From Micavibrio aeruginosavorus (GTDB taxonomy: Bacteria > Pseudomonadota > Alphaproteobacteria > Micavibrionales > Micavibrionaceae): a DNA stretch of 24,434 nt. Made by a program: the position numbers and the translations under genes. This document shows positions 1 to 6,907 of the stretch, in pieces (the stretch's first letter is position 1; each line of letters opens with the position of its first letter). The notes under the pieces are model-generated. The model searched no databases and was not told where the DNA came from. It saw only the letters and a program-made list of their open reading frames with translations. The stretch lies in assembly GCA_003241285.1 (NCBI GenBank), contig QFOT01000015.1:1-24434 (forward strand), read 5' to 3'.

Positions 1-2
1 AC

Positions 3-113
3 GACGACGAGACGCGCCGTTTCACCTGCGTCGAGGCGGTAAAACGCGTACTGGGCCTTCATTCATGGAAAGTCATGACGCCTTGGCAGCTCTATAAACA
101 TCTGACGAATTAA
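3..113 (+). CDS. C-terminal end of an unidentified phage-linked protein (partial)
   Basis: An open frame enters from the left edge and stops with TAA at 111-113, giving 36 residues that include FTCVEAVKRVLGLHSW and end TPWQLYKHLTN. It lies 27 bases before the next gene in the same direction, in the position just upstream of the portal module. A Cys followed by V-E-x-V is reminiscent of the C-terminal nucleophile region of permuted papain-like (YiiX/NlpC-type) proteins. With so little sequence that is only a guess. The start is outside the window. Confidence 0.55.
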   Translation, partial: DDETRRFTCVEAVKRVLGLHSWKVMTPWQLYKHLTN

Positions 114-140
114 AATCACCTACATTAGGAGTCTATAAAA

Positions 141-392
141 ATGGGCAGTCTTTCCGGGAGCTCAAAAGCCCCGTCACGACCTGTGGAGCAGGTTATCTAT
201 GTACCAACGCCAAGTTATGAAACGCCGTCTTCTTCATCGGGAGAACCTTCCGAAGAAGAAAAATTACAGGAGCGGGCGGAGAGTGTTTTGAAGCGCAGCC
301 GTTCCCGTCTTGGCACAATCCTGACAGGGTTTCGCGGCGTGCTGTCACAAAATGACCTGATCGCGCCGCGCAAGACTTTGCTGGGAGAATAA
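141..392 (+). CDS. small conserved phage protein upstream of the portal gene
   Basis: This 83-residue protein has a Ser/Pro-rich, low-complexity N-terminal half. A charged helix (about residues 37-55, EPSEEEKLQERAESVLKRSR) follows, then the C-terminal signature GTILTGFRGVL...APRKTLLGE. Short proteins ending in a TxLTGxxG...KTLLGE-type tail are common immediately before portal genes of podovirus-like prophages; their role is unknown. A good ribosome site (AGGAG at 127-131) precedes the ATG, and only five bases separate its stop from the portal start, so translation is probably coupled. No enzymatic motif or membrane segment is seen. Confidence 0.75.
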   Translation: MGSLSGSSKAPSRPVEQVIYVPTPSYETPSSSSGEPSEEEKLQERAESVLKRSRSRLGTILTGFRGVLSQNDLIAPRKTLLGE

Positions 393-397
393 ATAAC

Positions 398-1867
398 ATG
401 ATCGATGATATTATTGATCGCCATGCGAGAGCAAAGGCGAAACGCAGCGCATGGGAAAATCTCTGGCAGGATTGTTATGATTATGCCCTACCGCTCCGCA
501 GCGATAAGGGAAATTTAAGCCCTAATCGAAAATCCGAAAGATTATACGATGCGACAGCGCTGGATGCGGTCGACCAGCTGGCGGCAAGCCTGCTGGGAAA
601 TCTTACGCCGATTTGGACGCAATGGTTTGGGCTTAGGCCGGGACCTCAATTAAGTGAAAAGGAAGCGCAAAGCCTTGCACCGATTCTGGAGAAGGCGGGC
701 AAAATCGTACAGGCGCATTTCGACAGGTCTAATTTTACCATGGAAATCCATCAGGCTTTTCTTGATCTTGTGGTCGCCGGTACGGCAAGTATCGCTTTTG
801 AAGAAGCCGAGCCGGGGCATTATTCGGCGTATCGATTTTCATCCATACCCTTAACCGATATCGTTCTGGAAGAGGGCAATAACGGATTTCTCGACGGCAC
901 GTTCCGGACGCTTTGCCTGACATTGGCACAAATGCAATCGCGCTATCCTCAGGCTGAACTGCCGGAGCATATAATCCATATCGGCATCAAAGACGCACAA
1001 ACCCAATTCAAAGTATTGGAAGCGATTATTCCCGACGGCAATGTCTATTTATATACGGCACGTCTTGTCGAAGAAGCAGGACAGGAAGATGTCATTCTTG
1101 CCGAACAGAAATTATCCCAATCGCCTATCATCAATTTCCGCTGGATGAAATCGCCGGGGGATATTTACGGCCGCTCGCCGGTCATGAAAATTCTGCCAGA
1201 TATCAAAACGGCAAATAAGGTTGTCGAGCTGATATTAAAAAACGCCTCTATAGCGGTAACAGGAATATGGCAGGCGGATGATGATGGGGTTTTAAACCCG
1301 GCAAATATCGAATTGGTGCCGGGCGCGATAATTCCAAAAGCCTTTGGATCAAAAGGCCTGACGCCGCTGGAAATGCCGGGACGGTTCGATGTTTCGCAAA
1401 TTATCATAGATGATCTGCGTGCCAATATCCGCCATGCGCTTTTGATAGACCGACTGCCGCAACTAAACGGCAAGCGCATGACCGCAACCGAAGTATTGGA
1501 GCGTTCCAATGAAATGGCTCTTTTACTGGGCGCTACTTACGGGCGTTTGCAGAGTGAACTTTTAGACCCGTTGATCCAGAGAGCTTATGCAATTTTGAGG
1601 CGGCGCGGTGAAGTGCCCGATCTTGCGCTGGACGGGCGCATCGTTGAAATCGAATATCGTTCGCCATTGGCAAAATCCATGTCACAGCGCCATGTGCAGA
1701 CAACGCTAAATTGGCTGCAAGGCGTGCAAAGCCTGGGTCCGGAAGCTGTTGCCTCGGTCGATATGATCAGGGCCGCCAGATATCTGGGTGAAGCGCTCGG
1801 CGTTTCCTCTGATCTGATACGTAATCCAGAAACACAAATTGAAACCATAGGAGAAATAAATGTCTGA
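398..1867 (+). CDS. head-tail connector (portal) protein, T7 gp8-like
   Basis: The 489-residue product matches the Head-tail_con family of T7-like podoviruses, which form the dodecameric portal ring at one capsid vertex, through which DNA enters and leaves and to which the tail attaches. The N-terminus (MIDDIIDRHARAKAKRSAWE, then WQDCYDYALPLR) is the typical start, where a helix precedes the W-x-x-x-x-DYALP motif. DATALDAVDQLAASLLGNLTP near residue 50 and the late NGKRMTATEVLERSNEM segment are also family hallmarks. Length is normal. The gene overlaps the next one by eight bases (ATG at 1860 inside its 3' end), so the portal and scaffold are probably made together. No frameshift or missing block was seen. 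Confidence 0.92.
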   Translation: MIDDIIDRHARAKAKRSAWENLWQDCYDYALPLRSDKGNLSPNRKSERLYDATALDAVDQLAASLLGNLTPIWTQWFGLRPGPQLSEKEAQSLAPILEKAGKIVQAHFDRSNFTMEIHQAFLDLVVAGTASIAFEEAEPGHYSAYRFSSIPLTDIVLEEGNNGFLDGTFRTLCLTLAQMQSRYPQAELPEHIIHIGIKDAQTQFKVLEAIIPDGNVYLYTARLVEEAGQEDVILAEQKLSQSPIINFRWMKSPGDIYGRSPVMKILPDIKTANKVVELILKNASIAVTGIWQADDDGVLNPANIELVPGAIIPKAFGSKGLTPLEMPGRFDVSQIIIDDLRANIRHALLIDRLPQLNGKRMTATEVLERSNEMALLLGATYGRLQSELLDPLIQRAYAILRRRGEVPDLALDGRIVEIEYRSPLAKSMSQRHVQTTLNWLQGVQSLGPEAVASVDMIRAARYLGEALGVSSDLIRNPETQIETIGEINV

Positions 1868-2576
1868 TGAAAACCTGCTGACCGCCGATGTCGAAACACA
1901 GAAAATCGATTCTAAAAAGCCTGCGCATGTGCCCGATAAATTCTGGAATGCCAAAAAGGAAGAAATTCGCCTGGAGGCTTTATTATCTTCTTATCTGGCG
2001 CTGGAGAAAAAACTTTCGACCATGGTTGCGGCAGAAGATACGAAACGCATGCAAAAGGTCCTGGGCGTTCCCGATAGCGCCAAGGATTATAATATTTCAG
2101 TTCCGAATGATCTTTTCGACATCGACGAAGAATTGAATGAACGCCTGCTGCAGAAAGGCTTTACCCAAGAGCAGGTTCAGGAAGTGTATGATTTGGCAGC
2201 AGAAAAACTGGTGCCGCTCATCGTGGAAATGGCAGCGGAGTTTCAGGCGGATAGGGAGGTTGAACGGCTTGTCGATAAATTCGGCGGCGCCGATCAGTGG
2301 AAAGAAATTTCCCGCCAGCTCCTTGCCTTTGGAAAGAAAAATCTTCCCGTCGACGTGCTGAACGGATTGTCCTGTTCCTATGAAGGGGTAATGGCGCTTC
2401 ACCGCATGATGAAAGCAGAGCAGCCAAATATAAAGAATTCCGACACAGCGCAGCCTAGCGGCGAAAAGGACTTATACCAAATGATGAAAAACCCGAAATA
2501 CTGGCGCGATAAGGACCCGTCTTTCATCGCCAAGGTAACGGAAGGCTTTGAAAAACTGTATTCAACAAAAAGATAA
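1860..2576 (+). CDS. capsid assembly scaffolding protein, T7 gp9-like
   Basis: This 238-residue acidic, helix-rich protein lies directly after the portal gene, the normal place for the scaffold that guides procapsid assembly and then leaves. The N-terminus contains PDKFWNAKKEEIRLEALLSSY (around residues 25-45), a PxKFW...E...L pattern common in phage scaffold and protease-scaffold proteins. The C-terminus has DLYQMMKNPKYWRDKDPSF followed by a V-x-x-GFxxLY helix; this basic-aromatic tail is typical of podovirus scaffolds and probably touches the coat protein. The middle contains a predicted coiled coil (EQVQEVYDLAAEKLVPLIVE). It overlaps the portal gene by eight bases. The coat gene, normally next, is displaced about 2.9 kb downstream by a cargo insert. 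Confidence 0.85.
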   Translation: MSDENLLTADVETQKIDSKKPAHVPDKFWNAKKEEIRLEALLSSYLALEKKLSTMVAAEDTKRMQKVLGVPDSAKDYNISVPNDLFDIDEELNERLLQKGFTQEQVQEVYDLAAEKLVPLIVEMAAEFQADREVERLVDKFGGADQWKEISRQLLAFGKKNLPVDVLNGLSCSYEGVMALHRMMKAEQPNIKNSDTAQPSGEKDLYQMMKNPKYWRDKDPSFIAKVTEGFEKLYSTKR

Positions 2577-2587
2577 AATTTTATCTT
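2570..2587. promoter_or_regulatory. perfect 18-nt palindrome over the scaffold stop codon
   Basis: AAGATAAAATTTTATCTT is an exact self-complement of 18 bases that includes the TAA stop (2574-2576) of the scaffold gene. It is AT-only apart from one G and one C and has no loop, so it is a poor RNA terminator but a possible protein-binding site. It marks the left edge of the cargo insert, so it may also be a scar of insertion. Function is unproven. Confidence 0.4.
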
Positions 2588-2598
2588 AATTTGATTTT

Positions 2599-2659
2599 AA
2601 TACTTACCGCTTCATCATTAATAATAGGGTTGCGGTAAGTATTGAGAAGCTAATATAAA
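2599..2659 (+). promoter_or_regulatory. candidate promoter with inverted-repeat operator for the GH12-RTX gene
   Basis: AATACTTACCGC (2599-2610) and GCGGTAAGTATT (2632-2643) form a perfect 12-bp inverted repeat with a 21-base spacer; arm centres are 33 bp apart, about three helical turns. The right arm overlaps a candidate -35 element TTGCGG (2630-2635), followed after 18 bases by TATAAA (2654-2659). There is no U-tract, so an operator is more likely than a terminator. This arrangement suggests that the cargo gene has its own repressor- or activator-controlled promoter, separate from the phage late promoter. Confidence 0.45.
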
Positions 2660-2691
2660 GCCTCCAAAACAATAATCAGGGTGTGTAAAAA

Positions 2692-4719
2692 ATGACGACA
2701 ATTTCCGGCACGAACGGCTATGCCTCTTCCAATGGCTGGGTGGCTCTAACAAATCCGTGGGGTTCGAGTTCTTTGCAATACGGCAAGGACTATGCGGTCA
2801 GCGCTAATTATAATCCGGACAATCTTTCCAGCGGTCTGACTTTTAATTGGTCATACCCAAAAAACAACCTGCCATGGACGGCGATTAAAGCCTATCCCGA
2901 CGTGGGTTTTGGCGCATCCCCTTGGGGCCGGGGCCAATCGGATCCGGCACATGTATTCCCGATACAGGTACAGAACCTAAAAGACCTTGATATGGCGTAT
3001 GACGTTACCTATGGCGGCGATAAGAACGGCTATAACGTTTCCTATGATATCTGGTTTACCAGCGAGCCAAATGGCGGCACGTCTACTATTACTACAGAAC
3101 TCATGATCTGGCTGCATAAAGGCGGCGTAAACGCTCATGGCAAGTTAATGGGTACATATTCCGATGGATACATCACGGGAAAAATTTATAGCGTCGATAA
3201 CTATATTGCGTTGATTTCGGACACAGAGTTGACAAAAGGCGAAATAGATTTGACGGCCATCGTCAACAAACTGGTCGGTATGGGGCTGATGTCTTCAAGC
3301 GAGTATCTGGCCAGTATCCAATTCGGAGCCGAGGTTGTTGAAGGTACCGGGTCACTTACTATCAATAACCTTGAATACGATGTGACAAGTATCAATGCCG
3401 AGGGACATGAAATCCATCAAGTCGTCACCGGGCTGGGTGTCGAAGGCGTTAACGAAATAACCGGAACATCCGGAAATGATTACCTGCCGGGTGACAGCCT
3501 CGATAACGTGGTCCACGCCGGAGCCGGAAATGATGATATCCAGCCGGGCAAAGGCAACGACACAGTCTATGCCGGAGCCGGAAATGATAAAATATTTGCC
3601 GGTGAAGGCAATGACATTGTCTACGGTGATGACGGCGATGATACGATGAGCGGCGACGCCGGGAATGACGAGCTTCATGGCGGTGCCGGAAGCGACATTT
3701 TTCTTGATGTCCTCGGATCAAATACAATGTCCGGCGATGACGGAAACGATTCTTTCTACCTTTCGGGCGCAAAAGAAGCCCAAAGAATAGATGGCGGTAA
3801 CGGAGCTGACAGGATCTACACCGGGGCTGGGCACGACATCCTGCATGGCGGGGCAGGCGATGACCTGATCCAGGCGGCATCGGGTGACGATATCATCTGG
3901 GGAGATGATGGCGCGGACTCTCTGTATGGCGGCGACGGTAAAGACGTAATATGGGGCGGCAGTGGCAATGACAAAGTTGAGGGCGGTGCCGGGAATGACG
4001 TGCTGTTCGGTGAAGCCGGAATTGATGTCATGCTCGGGGGTGACGGCGACGATGAGATTTATGGCGGCAATGAAAACGATACGATGAGCGGGAATGCCGG
4101 CAATGATTTAATGCATGGCGGCTCTGGCAACGATAATCTCGATGGTAACGAGGGCGATGATATCGTAATCGGCGGTGACGGTGATGATATCGTGCGCGGC
4201 GGCAGCGGCAATGATGAAGTCTATGGCGATGCCGGAAATGACACGCTCTACGGCGACGCCGGGAACGATAAAATTTTCGCTCACGCTGGTAACGATAAAT
4301 TATATGGCGGCGATGGGAACGATATCATGGGCGGCGGCGAGGGAGCCGATATCCTCTACGGTGATGCGGGTAACGATATGTTCTTTTTATCAGAGGGAAG
4401 CGACACGATTTATGGCGGCCTTGGCAAGGACCAGTATAAATTTACCAAGGAAGGCCTGAATGGCGTCGATAAAATTTACTTCAATGTGAAGGAAGGCGAT
4501 TGGCTTGATTTTACCATGATTATCGACCAGAAAACCGATGTCACGACAAAAAATATCAATGAGTTTTTAAAAGCCACGCAAGTCGGCAATGATACTGTCG
4601 TTTCGGTCGATGTCGATGGCAGCGCTAATGGCAGTAAATTCACCGATGCCGCCGTGCTAGTGGGAGAACATAATGTCGATCTGACAGCATGGATGAAATC
4701 AGGAAATATAGTGGCCTGA
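2692..4719 (+). CDS. glycoside hydrolase family 12 enzyme fused to RTX calcium-binding repeats (type I secretion substrate)
   Basis: The 675-residue product has two parts. Residues 1 to about 232 match glycoside hydrolase family 12 (endo-beta-1,4-glucanase/xyloglucanase): NPWG at 21-24, AYPDVGFG near 67-74, GYNVSYDIWFT near 113-123, TELMIW (likely nucleophile Glu136) and QFGAEVVEGTGSLTINN (likely acid/base Glu214). The 78-residue gap between the two Glu is close to that of known family members. Residues from about 257 to 575 carry many GGxGxDxhx-type RTX nonapeptides, which bind calcium and fold outside the cell. The last 90 residues resemble the type I secretion target domain. There is no Sec signal peptide, as expected for such substrates, and no HlyB/D/TolC genes are present here. 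The gene is a cargo insert between scaffold and capsid and ends at a strong terminator. Confidence 0.9.
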   Translation: MTTISGTNGYASSNGWVALTNPWGSSSLQYGKDYAVSANYNPDNLSSGLTFNWSYPKNNLPWTAIKAYPDVGFGASPWGRGQSDPAHVFPIQVQNLKDLDMAYDVTYGGDKNGYNVSYDIWFTSEPNGGTSTITTELMIWLHKGGVNAHGKLMGTYSDGYITGKIYSVDNYIALISDTELTKGEIDLTAIVNKLVGMGLMSSSEYLASIQFGAEVVEGTGSLTINNLEYDVTSINAEGHEIHQVVTGLGVEGVNEITGTSGNDYLPGDSLDNVVHAGAGNDDIQPGKGNDTVYAGAGNDKIFAGEGNDIVYGDDGDDTMSGDAGNDELHGGAGSDIFLDVLGSNTMSGDDGNDSFYLSGAKEAQRIDGGNGADRIYTGAGHDILHGGAGDDLIQAASGDDIIWGDDGADSLYGGDGKDVIWGGSGNDKVEGGAGNDVLFGEAGIDVMLGGDGDDEIYGGNENDTMSGNAGNDLMHGGSGNDNLDGNEGDDIVIGGDGDDIVRGGSGNDEVYGDAGNDTLYGDAGNDKIFAHAGNDKLYGGDGNDIMGGGEGADILYGDAGNDMFFLSEGSDTIYGGLGKDQYKFTKEGLNGVDKIYFNVKEGDWLDFTMIIDQKTDVTTKNINEFLKATQVGNDTVVSVDVDGSANGSKFTDAAVLVGEHNVDLTAWMKSGNIVA

Positions 4720-4740
4720 TAAAAGGAATTCGTGACCACC

Positions 4741-4768
4741 AAAAAACCCGGCAATCGCCGGGTTTTTT
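4741..4768. terminator. bidirectional intrinsic terminator between GH12-RTX and PilZ genes
   Basis: A6, then CCCGGC (4747-4752), loop AATC, GCCGGG (4757-4762) and T6 form a perfect hairpin with a U-tract in both directions. It lies 22 bases after the stop of the plus-strand enzyme and 20 bases after the stop of the minus-strand PilZ gene, so it ends both transcripts. It would also stop read-through from the portal/scaffold genes into the capsid gene. Confidence 0.92.
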
Positions 4769-4787
4769 GTATTCTAAGGTCCAGGGA

Positions 4788-5189
4788 TTAGTGTGCCTGT
4801 GACGTTGCGAATTCTTCAGCGTTGAAGCTGTCGATGATTTGCTGGAACGTGTTTTTGATTTCGTTCGTGAGCGGCGCGAATTTTACGGCAAAGAAATCGG
4901 ACGATTTGCGGACTACCTTGGCGCGGTGATTGACGTCGATCATCTCGTTATTGAGATGGAATTTCAACATGACATTCATTTCATCGCCAATGCTGACGGT
5001 GCGGCTGTCGCCGAGAACGCGGAGGCCGCCTTGCGACCAGTCGAGGATCGGCAGGGCCTGCCCGTTGACGAGGCCGATGCATTTATCGGCAGCGCGGCGA
5101 GGGTGTTCGCGGCGGGACATATCCAGCGCGTCATTCGTTACATCGTCGATATCGTCGGAACTGAATACGGTCATAAGTTTTGCTATCAT
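4788..5189 (-). CDS. PilZ domain protein (probable c-di-GMP receptor)
   Basis: From the ATG at 5189 the protein has 133 residues. It shows the two PilZ signature elements: an arginine cluster RREHPRR (about residues 26-32), which grips the c-di-GMP guanines, and DWSQGG (50-55), fitting the [D/N]xSxxG motif. The strand-rich remainder (MNVMLKFHLN, HRAKVVRKS, FFAVKFA) fits a single PilZ beta-barrel with a C-terminal helix. An upstream GTG at 5240 would add 17 residues, but GGAG lies ten bases before the ATG at 5189, so that start is preferred. It is the only minus-strand gene in the prophage and converges on the GH12-RTX gene. PilZ proteins often control motility or exopolysaccharide; the exact output is unknown. 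Confidence 0.85.
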   Translation of the reverse strand: MIAKLMTVFSSDDIDDVTNDALDMSRREHPRRAADKCIGLVNGQALPILDWSQGGLRVLGDSRTVSIGDEMNVMLKFHLNNEMIDVNHRAKVVRKSSDFFAVKFAPLTNEIKNTFQQIIDSFNAEEFATSQAH

Positions 5190-5491
5190 TTTTCGTGTGC
5201 TCCACGCCTGACGGCGCAAGGTTAGTATTAACGGGCACACACACTCTAGGTTTTACTAATTATTTTTATTATTTGTCGTAACAGTATATTTACTCTTTTT
5301 ACGGCGAATGGCAAGGGCTTTTTGCTCTTTTAAGCAAATTAGAATTGACACAAAAAAGTCACATTCTCCTTTTGGGACAACGGCTTACACAGCTGCCCCA
5401 GCAAATTCTCTCAGGCGGAAAAGGGCCCGTATAGCGGGGAACCCATACCGTCATTTCAACCAACATCATACCCCCTGAAAGGTTCGATAAA
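5190..5491. promoter_or_regulatory. 302-base intergenic region between PilZ and capsid genes: divergent promoters and structured leader
   Basis: This gap must hold a plus-strand promoter for the capsid gene, because the terminator at 4741-4768 isolates it from upstream genes. TTGACA at 5345-5350 is a good -35 match, but the sequence 17 bases later (CCTTTT) is a poor -10. On the minus strand TATACT (5283-5288) could be the -10 of the PilZ gene. The last 150 bases are GC-rich and can fold; CCCG/CGGG (5426-5429/5435-5438) makes a small hairpin, and CTCTCAGGC at 5408-5416 resembles the conserved 3' core of glycine aptamers. AAAGG about 12 bases before the capsid ATG is the ribosome site. Confidence 0.4.
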
Positions 5492-6322
5492 ATGTCGACA
5501 AGCATAAACACGGCTTTCGTTAAGCAATTCGAGAGAGAAGTGCATGAAAGCTATCAGCGCCTCGGTTCCAAACTGCGCGGCGCGGTTCGCTCTATCCCTA
5601 ATGTCAAAGGCTCTTCCACCGTCTTCCAGAAAGTCGGCAAAGGCACGGCCTCCACCAAATCAAATGCCGGTATGGTGCCGGTGATGAACCTGTCGCACAC
5701 GACGGTTGAATGCGCGCTCACCGATTATTATGCGGGTGACTGGGTTGACCGCCTCGATGAGTTGAAGGTCAATCACGACGAACGCCAGGTGATCGCCAAT
5801 GCCGGGGCTTATGCGCTCGGGCGCAAGACGGATGATCTGATCATCGCCGCGCTTGCCACCGCCAGCACATTGACGATTGCCGATTCCAATATCGGCATGA
5901 CGCGCGACAAGGTTTTAAAAGCCTTTGAGCTTCTCGGTGAAAACGACGTGCCGGATGACGGGCAGCGTTTCGCCATCGTCGGCTGGCAGCAATGGTCCGA
6001 GCTTTTGAAGATCACGGAATTCTCCAGTTCCGAATTCGTCGGGCCGGACGATCTTCCGTATAAAGGCACGCAGGCCAAGAAATGGCTGGGCACGACATGG
6101 ATTCCCCATTCCGGCCTGCCGATCGACGGCTCTGACATCAGAAAAACATTCTGGTTCCACAAAAACGCCATCGGCCATGCGTCGGGCAGCGATGTCCAGA
6201 CGGATATTACGTGGCACGGCGATCGCGCGGCGCATTTCGTCAACAACATGATGAGCCAGGGCGCGGCATTGATCGACGGCGCGGGCGTCGTTGTGGTGAG
6301 CTGCGACGAAACACCGGATTAA
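5492..6322 (+). CDS. major capsid protein (HK97-fold type)
   Basis: The 276-residue protein fits the phage capsid families found in alphaproteobacterial podovirus-like prophages. It starts with STSINTAFVKQFEREVHESY (an N-terminal arm with the Q-F-x-x-x-V-H-x-x-YQ pattern), followed by LRGAVRSIPNVKGSSTVFQK and a spine-helix-like segment VIANAGAYALGRKTDDLIIAAL. Strand-rich C-terminal blocks (QRFAIVGWQQWSELLKI; KKWLGTTWIPHSGLP; FWFHKNAIGHASG) follow. Position upstream of the tail tubular genes and downstream of portal/scaffold supports the call. The gene has its own leader and ribosome site because the cargo insert separates it from the scaffold. No prohead protease is seen, consistent with a T7-like, non-cleaving assembly path. 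Confidence 0.88.
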   Translation: MSTSINTAFVKQFEREVHESYQRLGSKLRGAVRSIPNVKGSSTVFQKVGKGTASTKSNAGMVPVMNLSHTTVECALTDYYAGDWVDRLDELKVNHDERQVIANAGAYALGRKTDDLIIAALATASTLTIADSNIGMTRDKVLKAFELLGENDVPDDGQRFAIVGWQQWSELLKITEFSSSEFVGPDDLPYKGTQAKKWLGTTWIPHSGLPIDGSDIRKTFWFHKNAIGHASGSDVQTDITWHGDRAAHFVNNMMSQGAALIDGAGVVVVSCDETPD

Positions 6323-6347
6323 TTCTAAAAATTCAAAGGAGATATAA

Positions 6348-6590
6348 ATGGCTTACCTATCCAAAGACCTGAGCGTGCTGGCTTATGCGAACAGTTTTAC
6401 GCTGTGGCATTACACCACGTTCGACAGTGCCGTGACAGGCGCTGGTTATTTCAATTCCGCCGCTTCGATGCTCAAGGTCAATGACCTTATCATCGCCAAT
6501 ATTGACACGGATGGCACCCCGTCGACTGTATTTTACATCGTCACGGGAAATACCGGTAGCGTTGTTACCGTCGCCGCTTTCGTCGCCTAA
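6348..6590 (+). CDS. small conserved phage protein following the capsid gene
   Basis: This 80-residue protein begins MAYLSKDLSVLAYANSFTLW and contains DLIIANIDTDGT and a valine-rich C-terminal strand pair (GSVVTVAAF). Proteins with the same N-terminal pattern and length sit just after the capsid gene in many related prophages; they may decorate or stabilise the head, but no function is proven. AAGGAGAT at 6336-6343 is a strong ribosome site. The gene is followed by two consecutive terminators, so it ends the capsid transcript. Confidence 0.75.
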   Translation: MAYLSKDLSVLAYANSFTLWHYTTFDSAVTGAGYFNSAASMLKVNDLIIANIDTDGTPSTVFYIVTGNTGSVVTVAAFVA

Positions 6591-6622
6591 CGCCAGTTAG
6601 CAAAAAAGCGAGGCCGTTTCCG

Positions 6623-6649
6623 TCCATCCTGTGCAGGGATGGATTTTTT
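6623..6649 (+). terminator. intrinsic terminator after the capsid transcript (first of two)
   Basis: TCCATCC (6623-6629) pairs with GGATGGA (6637-6643) around the loop TGTGCAG, followed by T6 at 6644-6649. It lies 33 bases after the stop codon of the small capsid-linked gene. Confidence 0.85.
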
Positions 6650-6696
6650 CATGCCAAAAGATGAAACGGCTTGCCAGTCCCTGTCAAAACCGGGGG

Positions 6697-6735
6697 GCGG
6701 GTTCATAAGAAATTATGGACCCGCTTCTTTTTTTT
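6697..6735 (+). terminator. second intrinsic terminator in tandem
   Basis: GCGGGTTCATAA (6697-6708) pairs with TTATGGACCCGC (6713-6724) over 12 bp, including one G-U pair, closed by a GAAA tetraloop and followed by TTC and eight T residues. Together with the hairpin 50 bases upstream it should give near-complete termination before the tail genes. Confidence 0.9.
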
Positions 6736-6736
6736 A

Positions 6737-6884
6737 ACCACGGAGTTCACGGAGAACACGGGGTTAGAATTATTGTCATGTTGGTGAAGCGAAACATCTC
6801 ATCTTCTTTATCAAGATAAGAGATCCTTCACTGCGTTCAGGATGACAATGGCTAATTCCCCGTGTTCTCCGTGAACTCCGTGGT
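6737..6884. repeat. nested palindromic element, 27-bp perfect arms (CCACGGAG family)
   Basis: The left arm (6737-6763) and right arm (6858-6884) are exact reverse complements of 27 bases; each contains two short direct units of the type CACGGAG. Inside is a second inverted repeat, ATTGTCAT (6772-6779) and ATGACAAT (6842-6849), enclosing a part that resembles the widespread GTCATCCTGA...GGATCTC dispersed palindrome. The 317-base gap 6591-6907 is thus filled by two terminators and this element, with AAAAGGA at 6891-6897 as the ribosome site of the next gene. No promoter is obvious. Confidence 0.85.
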
Positions 6885-6907
6885 AAAATTAAAAGGATTT
6901 TATAAAT

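Noticed and set aside
2599..2643. Terminator after the scaffold gene
   Set aside because: The 12-bp inverted repeat has a 21-base loop and no following T-tract, so an operator fits better.
3352..4031. Long minus-strand open frames opposite the RTX repeat tract
   Set aside because: They mirror the repetitive Gly/Asp codons of the RTX domain, giving low-complexity Ser/Pro/His/Arg products without ribosome sites.
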